Shown here piece after piece: positions 10,782 through 22,377 of a stretch of 64,000 nucleotides of DNA. The stretch spans positions 248,001-312,000 of the forward strand of contig BDSL01000071.1 of the NCBI GenBank assembly GCA_003116995.1. Reading direction: 5' to 3'. Position 1 is the stretch's first letter. Each line of letters opens with the position of its first letter. A program made the translations under genes and the position numbers. The notes beneath the pieces were generated by a model that saw only the letters and a program-made list of their open reading frames with translations, was not told the origin of the DNA and made no database searches. Source of the DNA: Yamagishiella unicocca. Its lineage: Eukaryota > Chlorophyta > Chlorophyceae > Chlamydomonadales > Volvocaceae.

Positions 10782-12597
10782 CCGCGGTGGCGGTGGCCGC
10801 GAGGGCTGTGGGTGGGTGGGATTCATGTAGGGCATTGACAAGTGTACGTGGATGCAAGGAAAGGCGATGCGATTGGTACGTGAGACATGGATGGAGCGCG
10901 CAAGGGAAGCAGCGGATGGACTGGGCAACCGTGCATCGAGCATGCTCGCTAATTATTGGTTTCTCATGCAGCGAGCCGAATTATGGATGTATATATGGCA
11001 TTGGTCCCTGTTGACACGTATAGCCCAATGCATTGCGAACAAGGGTCGACATTCAACTGATAGATCCCAAGTACATCCCCTAACAGAGTGGTTTCCCGTG
11101 GAACCCGCTTGGCTATTTTTGAAGGTTCACGTCCCACCTTTCATGCAACGCGCAAGCTCGTCGATTTGGCTAGAATGTATCTACTGGTGGCCTCGCGCAA
11201 TCTGCCATGCGTCAAGAGGGACTTTTTTGGCGGTAGCCATGATACGCAAGGAGGGTGTCGCGAGGAGCGCTGGAATGTCCGGCGCAGCTGCGAAGCTAAT
11301 GACCGCTATGCCGCCGAAGCGGGACCAGAGGGCGGGCAACACCGGGTTGCACACGCCATGGCAGGGGCAGCAGCAGCAGGGGCAGCAGCAGCAGGCGCAA
11401 CAGCTGCAGCGGCAGCTGATGTCCTCGTGGCGCTCCTACCTCGCAAGCACGCGACAGCAGTCCGTCCGCAGACCCCATCAGAGACCCGCTGCGCTGATAC
11501 CACAACACATGCCCCCCCGGTATTCAGCAGCGCCCCCGTCTCCGTGCGCATGCGGGTGTTTTGACTGTGTTGTCTGAGGACATGTACCGTCACACACACA
11601 CTAACACAGCACGGGAGTTTCGTCTCGCGGCTCAGCAGCGACACCATGACGCCCACCGCTCCCGCTTTCCTTCTGCATCTTTACATGCGAATACTGCAGC
11701 AGCAGCAGCAAACAAACGATCCGAGCACATGCGCGCCGCACACTGGTAAGCTCAGCAGCCCAGCCCAGCCCAGCCCGGCTCGACCGACCACGTACCACCC
11801 ATTCGTCGTAACGCCCCGCCACCAGCAGACCTCAACCTAGCCCCTGCTCTCGTTGCCGAGTCTCGTTGCCGCGCACTACCACGCTCCCCCATGTCACCAA
11901 GCGGCATTGCTGCCAGCAGCACCAGGTAGAGGCCTCTCAAGCGTGGAAGCTCGCCAAGGACCACTCTCACTGTTTCGAACATCACGGAGCAGGTGGCCAC
12001 ACATCACGGAGCAGGTGGCCGTGATTCCGTCAGGAATGGGAAGTCGGCTCCACCGCCGCGAAGAGGCGCCTGCCGCCAGCCCCAACACCCCCCGACCCAG
12101 TTCCCCTGCGGCCCCCTCATGACACCATCGCACGAACGCAGATGACGACCCGGGCGCTCACACCGGAGCCCCCCCCTGCAGACGCCGCCGCCGTGCCATC
12201 CGTGCCGCCGAGCGATGTGCTGACAGGGTCCTGGCGAGGGCGTCCGATGGACGCCTCTACTGGAGACAGCACCCGGGTACGTCCCAGCCCCTGGGGGCCA
12301 CACTACGTCACGACCCGCAGCGTCCCCGCCAGGGCCACTCGCGTCTGTGCGCCCATGCGTCAGCACGCCTCAGCACCACACGCCTCAGAGCACCACACGC
12401 CTCAGCGCCGCCCGGCTGCAGCCGAAGCTCTCTGGCGCCGCCTCTCCCCGCTCCCCCTCCACCCCCGCTCCCGCCGCAGACGTCCTCCCTCCCTCACAGC
12501 GCCTCCTGCTGATGCTCCTCCGAACCATCACGACCACTACACCGCACCTACAGTACACCCCCCAGCTGCGGCAGTCCAGCCATGCGGGCGGGTGGTC
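10782..12597. other. Convergent intergenic region (SfsA 3' end / PDH E1 beta 3' end)
   Basis: No gene recognised. It should contain the 3' UTRs of the two converging genes. A 241-codon plus-strand frame (10852-11577) starts with ATG and has a glutamine-rich run near 11370-11420, but it shows no known domain and lies immediately after the SfsA stop, so I treat it as UTR/intergenic. 11756-11785 has a short CAGCC repeat, and 12842-13085, just inside the next gene, is a minisatellite. Confidence 0.45.
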
Positions 12598-15500
12598 CTA
12601 CACTATGCTCTTGACCGCCTTGATGATGTCGTCCAGCTGCGGCAGCGCGGCGGCCTCCAGGTTGGCGGCGTACGGCATGGGCACCTCGGCACCTGGAGGG
12701 CGGTGGGCGGGTCAGGGCGGGTGGGTCCTTACAGCCACTGTGCCGCGCTCCCTTTCATCATTAATGTACAACGATAACCCATGGAACGGCGTGCTCGGTA
12801 CCTCGGTTGCCCGCCCGCATCCTCGGACAGGAGGACAGAGGGTCCCTTCTCCCCGCTCCCCCCTGCCTTCTCCCCGCTCCCCCCTGCCTTCTCCCCGCTC
12901 CCTCCTGCCTCCTCCCCGCTCCCCCCTGCCTCCTCCCTCCTGCCCGCTCCCCCTCTGCCTCCTGCCCGCTCCCCCTCTGCCTCCTCCCCGCTCCCCCTCC
13001 CCGCTCCCCCTCCCCGCTCCCCCTCCCCGCTCCCCCTCCCCCTCCCCGCTCCCCCCTGCCTCCTCCCCCCTCCCCTCCCCGCTCCCCTCTGCCACCCACC
13101 CGTCACCCGCAGCACGGGCGCGTCCAGCTCGTCGAACGCCATCTCCTGCATCAGCGCCGCGATCTCCGACCCCACCCCCGACTGCGGCCACCCCTCCTCC
13201 ACCGTCACCATCTTGTGCGTCTTCTTCAGCGAGGCCACCAGCGTGGCGTGGTCCAGGGGCTTAATGGAGCGCAGGTTGATCACCTGGGGGGGGGGCGGGG
13301 GGCCGGGGGGGGGGTAAAGAAAAGCCGGGAGGGGGGAGAGGGTACAGTCCTCGCACCCTCCCACGCCAGACGACACCCCAAGCAGTTCGATGACGCAAAC
13401 GAAACTCCATTCTTCCGCGCCGGCCGCGGGCTCTACCGCCCGCGCCCTCCCCTCCTCCCTCCCTGGACCGCCCTCCCTGCACCGCCCTCTCGCTCACCTC
13501 GCACTCAATCCCCTCCTTGGCGAGCTGCTCCGCCACGTTGAGGCAGTAGCCCACCATCTTGGAGAACGACACCAGCGTCACGTGCTTGCCCTCCCGCATC
13601 ACCTTGGCCTTACCGATGGGCACCACGAAGTCCTTGTCCAGGACCTGGCGGCGCAGGGGGAGGCGGGCGGGGGAGGGGGCAACAGGGGTCATGCTACCAG
13701 GTCATGCTACCAGGCCTTAGGCGGGGGATGAAAATAAAATAACCAGTAACGCGACTGGGGAAATGTAGTGGGTGCATAGCCTTCGGACACCGGGACGCGC
13801 GCGCATGCTACTGGGCTAGGAGGGGGCAACAACAGGGGTCATGCTACCAGGCCTCAGGCGGAAGCTGGTGGCAGGGCAGAGGTGCGGGCAAGGCAGAGCG
13901 GGGCGAGGCACCCGCTGATGGGTGAAGGGCGGGATTAGGTTCCAGGCTTCAGGCGGAAGCTGCTGGCAGGGCAGGGCGAGGGTGCCAGCCAGGCCCCCTG
14001 GCCCAGTCCCCCGCTCTGTCGCCCCCTGCTCGTTGGTCTGGTAAACGCAGAGGACTGCAATGCAGTCCTACAGTTCCCACCCCATAGTGCGGGGTCCCCC
14101 GTCCCGTCGTCCCCTGCCCGTTGTTCTGGTAAACACCGAGGGCTCACTGCCTTCCAGACGGATCCCGGAAGAGCCGCTAGCCCCGCAGCAGTTGTCGCTA
14201 GAGGACGGCGGGGGCAGTCCAGCATCCCACGTCGCGGCGGCACGTGAACAAGCACCCCCCTGACCGCTGGCGGCGGGCGCCCCACACCCAATGCACCGCC
14301 GCACCCGCACCCAGTGCTGCTCCGAGACTCCTGAAGCCCCCACCCCCGCAACCCCTGCCCTCCGACCCTCGCCTGCCGCGGTGCCCGCCTAAGCCATCCA
14401 GCACGCAGCTACCGACCCAAGCCGTTTCGCACCGCCCATCGCACCCCGGGGTTCTGCGGCGAGTGCATCCCTAACCCACTCCAACCCTACTGCGGCATCC
14501 CCACGGGGTCGCAGCAGCCCTCTGTGGCCCCCCTCCACCTCCCACCAGCCACTGCCGCCCTCCCTTTGCCCCGCCTTCCCAGCGTGCTTGTCAGCGATGT
14601 GCACGCAGTGTGCATGCAGGCAGTAAGGAAGCCAGGTGCCGCTGAGGCGGAGGGGCCTTATGCGTCTTGCAGCCAGGTGGCCCGGGTGCTGCCCCGGACG
14701 CACCATGGCCCCCTGCCCTCCCCCTTCACCCTGCCACCAGCACCCGCCCGGGGCGAGGGGAAAAGACTTGTGTACCACACGGACTGCCACGGCCCTAATC
14801 CGGCGCTGCTGCTCCCAGTGCTGCTGCAACCGCTGCTTTCGCATGTCGCTACGTCCCTGGCCGCCCCGCTCGACCCCTCCCCAGGCGTGGCTGAGGCCGC
14901 CAGCGGCGACTCCTCATGTCGCCAGGACTGCAACAGCTGCTCATGCCACGGATGCCGCCTGCGCCGCTACCTCCGCTCCTGCCTCGCCTGCCATCGCGGC
15001 GGCGGAGGGTCCGCCCCAGCCTGCCGGCCAACTGGACCGCCAGGAGGGGCCTGACCGGAGGCCCCGCACTGATTCCTCCCCTCCCCGCTCCACCTCCTCG
15101 AGCGCCAGCCATAGCTCTAATCCATCTATACCTTCCGGCAGGTAGCCAGACAGGTAGCCAGACAGGTAGCCAGACAAAGTCCCAACCCACAGCTCACCCG
15201 GACGCCCACCCTTCCACCGACCCACAAGCCATGTACCCATCCCAGCCTAGAAGACGCTCGGAGGCCCGCGGGAGCGGGTGCTGCAGCGGCTGCTGCGACC
15301 TCCTCTCGGACCGGTGGACCGAACCAACCGACCGCGAGCACAACGCTCCAGTGCTCCCAATCGTAACCCACCCTTCCGGGTGGCCCCAGTCGCACCCCAC
15401 ACCCCCGGTTGCCCCAAGTCGCACCCCACACCCCCTGGGTGGCCCCCGGACAACAAGGACGCGTTGGGCCACGCTTGTGCCTGAAGGGTCGTACACACCT

Positions 15501-16900
15501 CTGGCGTGACCGGGAAAGCCTGGCCGTACAGAATCTCATTCTCCAAGAAAATCACCGGGTCCGGATCCCGGATCGCCGCCTTCATGAGCCCGCGAGCGTC
15601 TTCCGAGTCGTACGGCGCCAGGACCTGCCGTACACGTAAATCGCGGGTCAGGCGGGCGGGCGTACGTCTGCCTCTTCGCATTGTGCGTTGGGCACAGCCG
15701 GGAGGGGCCCCCATGACGCCATCCAAGGACCAAAGCTGTGGCACGTTGGTGCGCATTTGGCATTTAAGACCCCCCCTCCCTTCCCCTAGGGATACGATGC
15801 GTCGCATGCCAGAGCCTGCCATCGGTCCAAGACCAGCTGAGTTCCAGGGAGCCGAAACCCCATCCGCACCCGCATCTATACCGTAGGAGGCTTCAAGAGG
15901 TTTGGCTGTTCCTCAAGGATCTGCAGAAACTGCGGGTTCCGCCGGGTAAACCATTTCCTCCCCCCCAGCCCACGGCTGCCAGACAATATGCCGCCGAGCT
16001 GACGCACCTTGAGTCCGGGAACCGAGCCGTACCAGGCAGCGAAACACTGCGAGTGCTGTGCTGCAACACCAGCCGCAGCGCCGTTCGGCCCACGGAAGAC
16101 AATAGGGCAGTTGATTTTTCCTGCTGACATGTACAAGGTCTTTGCGGCCGAGTTGATGATTTGGTCGAGCGCTTGCAGGGCGAAGTTCCAAGTCATGAAC
16201 TCGCATACTGGCCGGAGGCCCGCGAACGCAGAGCCAACAGCAATACCAGTGAATCCAGCCTGTAAGTAGGTGGGATGTGCAGGCTTAATATCGGGTGTGC
16301 GCAACAGTCCTTCTCCGGCGTGCCGCTTACCTCAGTAATCGGCGTGTCCTTTACCCGGTCCGGCCCATACTTTTGAAGTAAGCCCCTGGTAATCTGCAGT
16401 GTGTCGAGTATGTTTTGGCGACAGCCAGTCAAGCTATTGCCACCACACACGTGTTCCGTGATTGCTCACCTTGTAGGCGCCCTGATACTCTCCAACCTTT
16501 ACAAGATGGCATGCAAAGAGGGCATCACAGAGGTGAGTAACTCAATCGGATACGCATTGGGCCTATCGCAGTGCGCTTACCTCCTCGCCCAGCACGTAGA
16601 CCTTGTCGTCTCGGGCCAGCTCCTCATCGAGCGCCGAGTTGATAGCGTCACGGACGGTCATCTGTGCAATACTTGATAGTTAGTTACCGCTACTGATTCA
16701 TGCCAGCTTTGCGAGCTGTTCGCGCACCTCGGTCTGCGCGCTGGCAAACCCGCGAGCAGACGCGGCGACCCTTGGCAGGCGCTGCGGGGAAAATAGTTCC
16801 GTAAGCCCCAAGCCGCCTTCCAATGTGCACTTATTCCCAACCGTAAACTCACGCCAAGGAACCCATTGCTCCGGGCCTGCTGCAGAATGGCAGGCAGCAT
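12598..16900 (-). CDS. PDHB: Pyruvate dehydrogenase E1 component subunit beta, mitochondrial
   Basis: Beta subunit of the thiamine-dependent E1 of the mitochondrial pyruvate dehydrogenase complex, which with E1 alpha decarboxylates pyruvate and acetylates the E2 lipoyl group. Ten exons, all in phase: 16900-16853, 16781-16728, 16661-16581, 16497-16471 (27-bp microexon), 16393-16331, 16259-16008, 15624-15499, 13644-13498, 13283-13100, 12692-12598; 358 residues, the normal length. The start [16 protein letters not shown] and following Arg-rich stretch look like a mitochondrial presequence. Family landmarks: [90 protein letters not shown]. The 1.85-kb intron 13645-15498 is by far the longest. Confidence 0.97.
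12842..13088. repeat. CTCCCCGCTCCCC minisatellite in PDH E1 beta intron
   Basis: Pyrimidine-rich units (CTGCCTCCTCCCCGCTCCCC and shorter forms) in the last intron of the PDH E1 beta gene, between exons 13283-13100 and 12692-12598. Confidence 0.92.
13645..15498 (-). other. Long intron of the PDH E1 beta gene
   Basis: No exon found in it. It holds several local tandem repeats: duplicated blocks of about 40 bp around 13680-13990 (GTCATGCTACCAGG, CAGGCGGAAGCTG), CAGGTAGCCAGA repeats at 15139-15175, and a repeated GTCGCACCCCACACCCC motif at 15385-15445. A copy of the short interspersed repeat (CAGTAACGCGACTGGGGAAA) lies at about 13740-13800. Confidence 0.7.
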
Positions 16901-18779
16901 CTTCGGGCTGATCGTATATAGCCCGTGTAAGCTGCGCCTATTTCTTGCAGTACCAGTTGACAACCCCGATACACACTGAGAGTAAAAAGCTGTCTGACAA
17001 GCAAAAGTCAGCGTCTCCGGAAGCACGACTTCATTTTGCCGTACACAGCGGTGGAATTGCGTGAGGGACACTGATGAGATTGTGCGTTTGGGACACTGAT
17101 TGAGATTGTGGTTACATCTCAGCAGGTTTCCCATTCAAAATACCACAGTGTTGCAAACCAGCCTGAATGCACAAATTGCACGCTGGGAGTAGGCTTTGCC
17201 TTGGCATCCCAGCCTGAAAGTCTAGAGCCCTTTCGAAATTTCAGACCTATCCAAGTACCCTTCACTTAGCCAACAATGCACAACTTCCCGCCGTTTGCAG
17301 TCACTGTGGACGCCCGCCTGCAAACGAAATAAGCGTTGGAGGCTCATATAATAGTACCAGGATGTAATTTGCACATTCAACCGCTCGAGAGTTGATGATG
17401 ATTTGGCTTCAATGATCAGGGAAGAAGGGATGACCCATGGGCCAAAAGCAGGCCAGCTGGTGGTGGAGCTGGCTGCAAAAAGGGAAGAGAGAAAACCTGC
17501 CAAATCCTTCGATTCATTGAAAAGTATACAGAAGGCGCAGGCGAAGCATTGCCTGGGTAAGGCAATCCGTTACCCTGCGTACAAGCCGAGGGGGTGGCAC
17601 ACGCATTAAAGCGTTTCGGCCAGTACGCGTTCATATACGCAGCAGCCTAGGTTGCAAAACCGCATGCATGGACGGCATAAACACCGCAACGATGTGCCCC
17701 CCTTACACAATGGACCTTTGGCCTAGGGTCCTTTGTGTAAGGAGCACACGTGCCCCCACCCAACAGGCATTGCGCGGCAAAGTGCACGTCCAAGCGAATG
17801 CGATTAGAAGCATGCACGGCCAAGGGCTTGGCGTGCCAGCCGTTAATTTGGGCACGTTCTTGTCGTTGGAAGGGTGGACCACCTGTGGTTCCGGCCTGCA
17901 GCGGACGGACAGTTCAGCCAGGGTACCTCGTTTGAGGTACAGAGGCACGGTGGCGCTTATTACAGATGAGTACAAGCAGACCCGTCAGGTCGCATATTGT
18001 GTTCACCAGATTGGAGAAAAGCTTATCAGCGGAAGCCAACGACTCCGTCAAATACACGAACCGATTCTTCAAAGCCGCGTAGTGCATGGCGCCTGCGGTC
18101 GCCCGCACAGTATCAAGCCGCACATTATCACGTCGTTGCACGTGCCCTAAACATCAGGCTATAATGATGACTATGATGGTGCTCATCTCCTGGATTGCCA
18201 AGTGTTATCGAAAGCGCACGACATGGTACAAACGACTACTGCTCCTCCACACGTCATCCCTGCAATTGCCCTCACATCCCTCCGCATTGAAGCCCTACAT
18301 AGCACACAACCCGCATGCGGGGCGATCAAAACTGACGGTGTCGCAGTTAGCTTGAATCCCGCTGTCATCGAGACCCAAAAACATACTCCCCCACAAAACG
18401 AGGCACGAGGGGAAAACACCTTCCCCCAACGCGGCTGCCCACAGTGTAATAGTCGCTGCTGAAGCTCACACATCTCGCCAAAAATTCTCCGCTAACTCTT
18501 GTGTTTTCCGTCGCTCAGCTCTAAAGCCCGCTTTCTGCCAGTCCTTGCCAGTCAATCTGCAGCCCGCAGGGGCCGCGTCCGAGACAATATCCTCGGGCAG
18601 CGTCAGCGAGGTTGTAGTTAAGTAAAGGACGTGTAGGCAACGGCTGTATAAGTAAGGAGTTTCTCAGCGCCAACCCTCACAGGACCCTGTCAGCCCTACG
18701 TCAAGCAAGCAGGTCCCTCACATAATATTTGAGGGATGGCACATCCCCACGCCGCTATGGACACGCTAGAACAAGCACT
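16901..18779. other. Intergenic: upstream of PDH E1 beta, downstream of MYB
   Basis: No gene recognised on either strand. It should contain the PDH E1 beta promoter (right next to 16900) and part of the MYB 3' flank. GC is lower than in the genes. A 68-codon plus-strand frame at 17403-17609 has no known domain and lacks clear splice sites. The one clear structure is the hairpin at 17702-17743. Confidence 0.45.
17702..17743. repeat. Short inverted repeat (hairpin)
   Basis: Two 16-bp arms, CCTTACACAATGGACC and GGTCCTTTGTGTAAGG, are complementary with one mismatch and separated by a loop of about 10 bases. It lies in non-coding sequence upstream of PDH E1 beta. It could be the remnant of a small inverted-repeat element or an RNA hairpin. 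Confidence 0.6.
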
Positions 18780-19674
18780 CCGGCAGCCTACGGTACTACA
18801 GCGCATCCATGCACATGCAACGGCCCGCATCACAGCTCGGTACATCGCAGGACAGCGATGCCTGTAAAGCCCGATTTACCCACTGAGGAAAGATGATAGG
18901 AACTCCCAACAGTATCCTTTGTTGCGATCGACTTTATGATGCAGACGAGGCTACACGCACAACCGGCGCGTCCAATGAGGCCATGGCACTCATTTACTCT
19001 CACTAGCACGTACCAAAGAGCTCACGTGGAAACAGGTAAGGCGTTAACGTTATCGCGCTTGCGTTCCGACGACGCATTTCTGCGAAGACCCATGCACTGC
19101 TATCAAAAAATCAGGACTCGTTCCTGTACACTCGAGGCCGCTGATCCACCAACCGCAAGCCGATGAACACGCTTAACCGAATCCAGTTCGAAATTTTGGT
19201 TCCACTTAAACAAGGAAGGCGAGGGGGTCAGAGAAGCCGCCGCCGCAGCCTAGCCGGCTGAAATCGTATGTTGTTGACGGGTAGCACGGCTGCTGGAAAA
19301 AGGGCGCTGGTTGCTGCGGCAGCAGCTGCTGGCTGTAGAGGTTGGATGAATCGCCGGAGAATGCCAGCGATACGTCCAGGTCCTGGCACGCCCAATGGCA
19401 AAGGCGTAAGGCAGGGGGGAGATAAGACAGGTTCGGTGGGAAAGCACGCGTGAGCTTCATGTTCGGGCTAATCTGAAACCTCCCGACCCTGCCCGGTTGC
19501 AACACACGCATACCACGCAACACCAGCAAGGATGCCCCCCCTCATCACGCGAACGCAGTTCCTCCGAGGTTGCCATGGACACCCTCGCAGACGCCTGCCG
19601 GCCACGCACCTGCATCGTCCAAGGGAAGTCGCTGACCGTCCGCAGCGGCGGCGGCTGCAGCTGCAATTGTAGTT
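18780..19674. repeat. Segment A: source copy of an 895-bp duplication
   Basis: This block reappears at 26599-27493 with a constant offset of 7819 and no difference that I could see. It contains the last MYB exon, the preceding intron, 65 bp of the penultimate exon and about 430 bp downstream of the stop. The copy here is intact in its gene, so this is the source and the other is the derived copy. Confidence 0.93.
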
Positions 19675-22377
19675 GCGGCGCCATCAACGCACGGTGCCTT
19701 TTCTGAGCGGCTGTAAGCAGCGGCCCAGTCCACTTCATCGTCTGCAGGCTCAAGGGCATCTGCAAGGGCGCAACGGCACCGCGGCACGGACGAAACGTCA
19801 GATTAGCCTACGGACGCAAGCTCAATTGCATGGAAAGCGAATCACAACCAAAGCGCCACGTGCCGGCCTTACAGCCTATGACCTGTTACGCGCGCGCGGG
19901 GGCTAGGATCGACCTGCCGCTCACCTCAGGCGACAGCATCGTGGGCTGCAGCTGCAGCTGCATCGGCATCTGCATTTGCTGCAGCGCAGGGCCCTGCGGT
20001 AAGCAGGACCATGGCGCCAAGCTGATGTTGTTGGCGTTAAGAATGCCAACATTGGCAGCGTTCGGGACAGTCATCGTCGGCTGTTGCGGCTGCGGTTGTT
20101 GTAGCAATACATCAGCCCAGTCGTCCGCAGCGTCAAAGACGTCCTCCGTCGGCATGGTCGTCTCGAGGCTGTCCATGATTGTCTGCCACTCAAGGTCATC
20201 GGGCGGATCGAGTAACGTCGGCATGGATGCGTTCTGCTGTCCGCAGTCGGCCACCAGCTGCGGCTGCTGGGGCTGCAGTGGTGCAGACATACCCATGGCG
20301 CCGACGGAGCTATCAACCATGAGCAGTGGCAGGCACCGTGAGCTGGCCGTGGTGGCGGCGCCAGCCGTGTCGCCCTTGAAGTCCGTCGTGCAAGGTGCCA
20401 TCACGCCGGCACTCGTGTATGAGCCGGCCGTGGCAAGGCAGGAAGCTGGGAGGCTGGGCTGCTCGGTCGGCGCCATTGGCGGTGATTGGTTTGGTCGTGT
20501 GCAGGGCGACTGGCGGGCGCGCTTCAGGGGAGGAGCAAGGCACTGCTGCTGTGAGGCTGGGTTAAATGGTGACGAATCCAACGGAATAGTGTGCTGCATC
20601 CAGTGCGCGTTCCCGGCGGCCTGGGGTTGGAGCGGCTGCGCGTCCTGACGCTCCTGCTGCGGCGCCTGCGGCGGTGAGCGAGATGGTGACAGAGACAGCG
20701 CCTGCGGTGTAGATGCGGCAGGTGCTTCCTCGTCCAACGCCTCGTCCTCCTCTTCCGTCGTGTCAATGGCAGCCGGCCATTTCTGTTGCTGCGCCTGCCG
20801 CTGCTGCGTTGCCTGCAACTGGAGCGACGCCTGCCGCTGCGCCGGCCGCCGTGCTGCGGGCCGCCGTGCCGGAACGGGTGCGTCCTCCGTGTCATCGGTC
20901 ATGTGGTCCTCGTCCTCCTCTGCCTCGTGCTCGTCTTCCTCGGAACCGGTGCAGATGATGCCACCCGACAGCGCGAAGGCAGTCCCTTCCAGAGTGCTGC
21001 TGTACTCCGCGGCCTCCTTGGCAGCCTCCGGGTCGGCCATGAGCGCATCCAACTCCTGGTACGTGTCCACGAACCTGCGGTGTGCAGATAACGGGCGTCG
21101 CTTCATTGGATTACAGCCCGGATACAAGCAACACAGCAGTTCTTCTACAGGAGCGAATTCCAGTGATGATTCGGCTAGACACAAACGTCAACTTGTGATT
21201 GGCTGCTGTGGGCCGCATTGAGCTGGCTACGGCGCAGCAAGATGGGATTTGCTCTTACTTGTTGTTTAGGGAGCCGCCGGTGTGCTTCCGCTTGAGCGTC
21301 GAGTTCCACCGGTTCTTAACTGTAGGGGGAAACAATGCAGCACACAAGTGGGTTTAGTAGGCTGGAAGGTGGCACCATGTAGGTGATGGCAGTGCGGCTG
21401 TGGAGGGAGAGCACGAATAGGAGGCCAGCAGCCGTGACGGCTGGGTATCTGGACTCACCAGCATTGTCTGTCCGGCCTGGAAGGAGCTTGGCGATAACTG
21501 CAATTGCAAGGAGAAAGTTACGTCAGCAAACATATCGACTAAAGCCAATTCTCATGCGCGGCGGGCGCAGCGGTCATAGCAAAACGCTTACCTGACCATT
21601 TGTTGCCATACTTCTCATGAGACTGCAAATATTTGTGTAGAAAGGATGTTATAGCGTTAGGATTCTTTCTCTTTGCGCTTTGGATAACTTTGAAGAGCAC
21701 GAAGACTTGACGGGTCACTCAAGCATGTGCGCCTTGCGAAACCTTACCCGCACGATAACGGCGTCCTCGAAGTCGCTGAAAGGGCCCTTCTTAACCTGAG
21801 GGCTCAGGTGATTCCACCATCTGCAGCGACAGCAGAGGCAACTGGTCAACTCTCGGCCCGGATTCTCGACGTCTCCCTGTTCTCCAAACGCACCTTAGCC
21901 TACAGGATTTTCCTGAGCGCCCCGGAATTGACTCAGCGATGGTGCTCCAACGTTGTGCGCCGCACGTTACGACAAGCTCCGTGAGCTGCTTGTCCTCCTG
22001 CGCGAGTCAGGTGGGAATCCATGCCATGCAAGTCAAAGCGAGCCCCAAAGAACGCGAGAGAACACCGCGCGTGCTATGCCTTACAGAAGAAATGCATGTC
22101 CTTGCAGAAACCATTGCGGCTTAAGACACGTCAGCGACGGCGTAGGGCTGCAGAGAAGAGAATCTGGACTCCTCGCGCCGTGCGTTGCTAGGACCGTGAG
22201 CAAATGAACGCCGCCATGAATGAAAAATCAGTTCTCTATGGCACTTACTTCCGGTGTCCATGGACCTCGCTTCTCTCCCTGCGCGTCGAGGTCGTCTTCC
22301 CTGAAGCTCGAATGCCGCTTGGCTGACGCCCGGGGCCGTGCTGAGCGTCCGCCCTCTGCAGCCTTGCGGCCGGTCAT
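19206..22377 (-). CDS. R2R3-MYB transcription factor
   Basis: DNA-binding regulator. Nine exons in phase: 22377-22249, 21997-21894, 21820-21748, 21622-21592 (31 bp), 21497-21459, 21319-21259, 21074-19925, 19759-19610, 19382-19206; 637 residues. R2 spans about residues 36-88 (RGPWTPEEDKQL, QRWSTIAESIPGRSGKSCR, LRWWNHLSP) and R3 about 89-140 (KKGPFSDFEDAVIV, YGNKWSVIAKLLPGRTDNA, VKNRWNSTLKRK). Both show the regularly spaced tryptophans, with Phe replacing the first Trp of R3 as is usual in plant R2R3-MYBs. The long exon encodes an acidic (EEDEHEAEEDEDH), Gln- and Pro-rich region typical of activation domains. The target genes cannot be read from sequence. Exon 19759-19610 is also open in a second frame (see findings), so the extreme C-terminus is less certain. 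Confidence 0.93.

Noticed and set aside
10782..10900. Alternative poly(A) signal TGTAC after several genes
   Set aside because: Seen after some stops only, and short enough to occur by chance; the usual TGTAA was not consistently found, so no signal is annotated.
10852..11577. 241-codon ATG frame with a Gln-rich run
   Set aside because: No known domain, no splice partner, starts 70 bases after the SfsA stop; more likely 3' flank.
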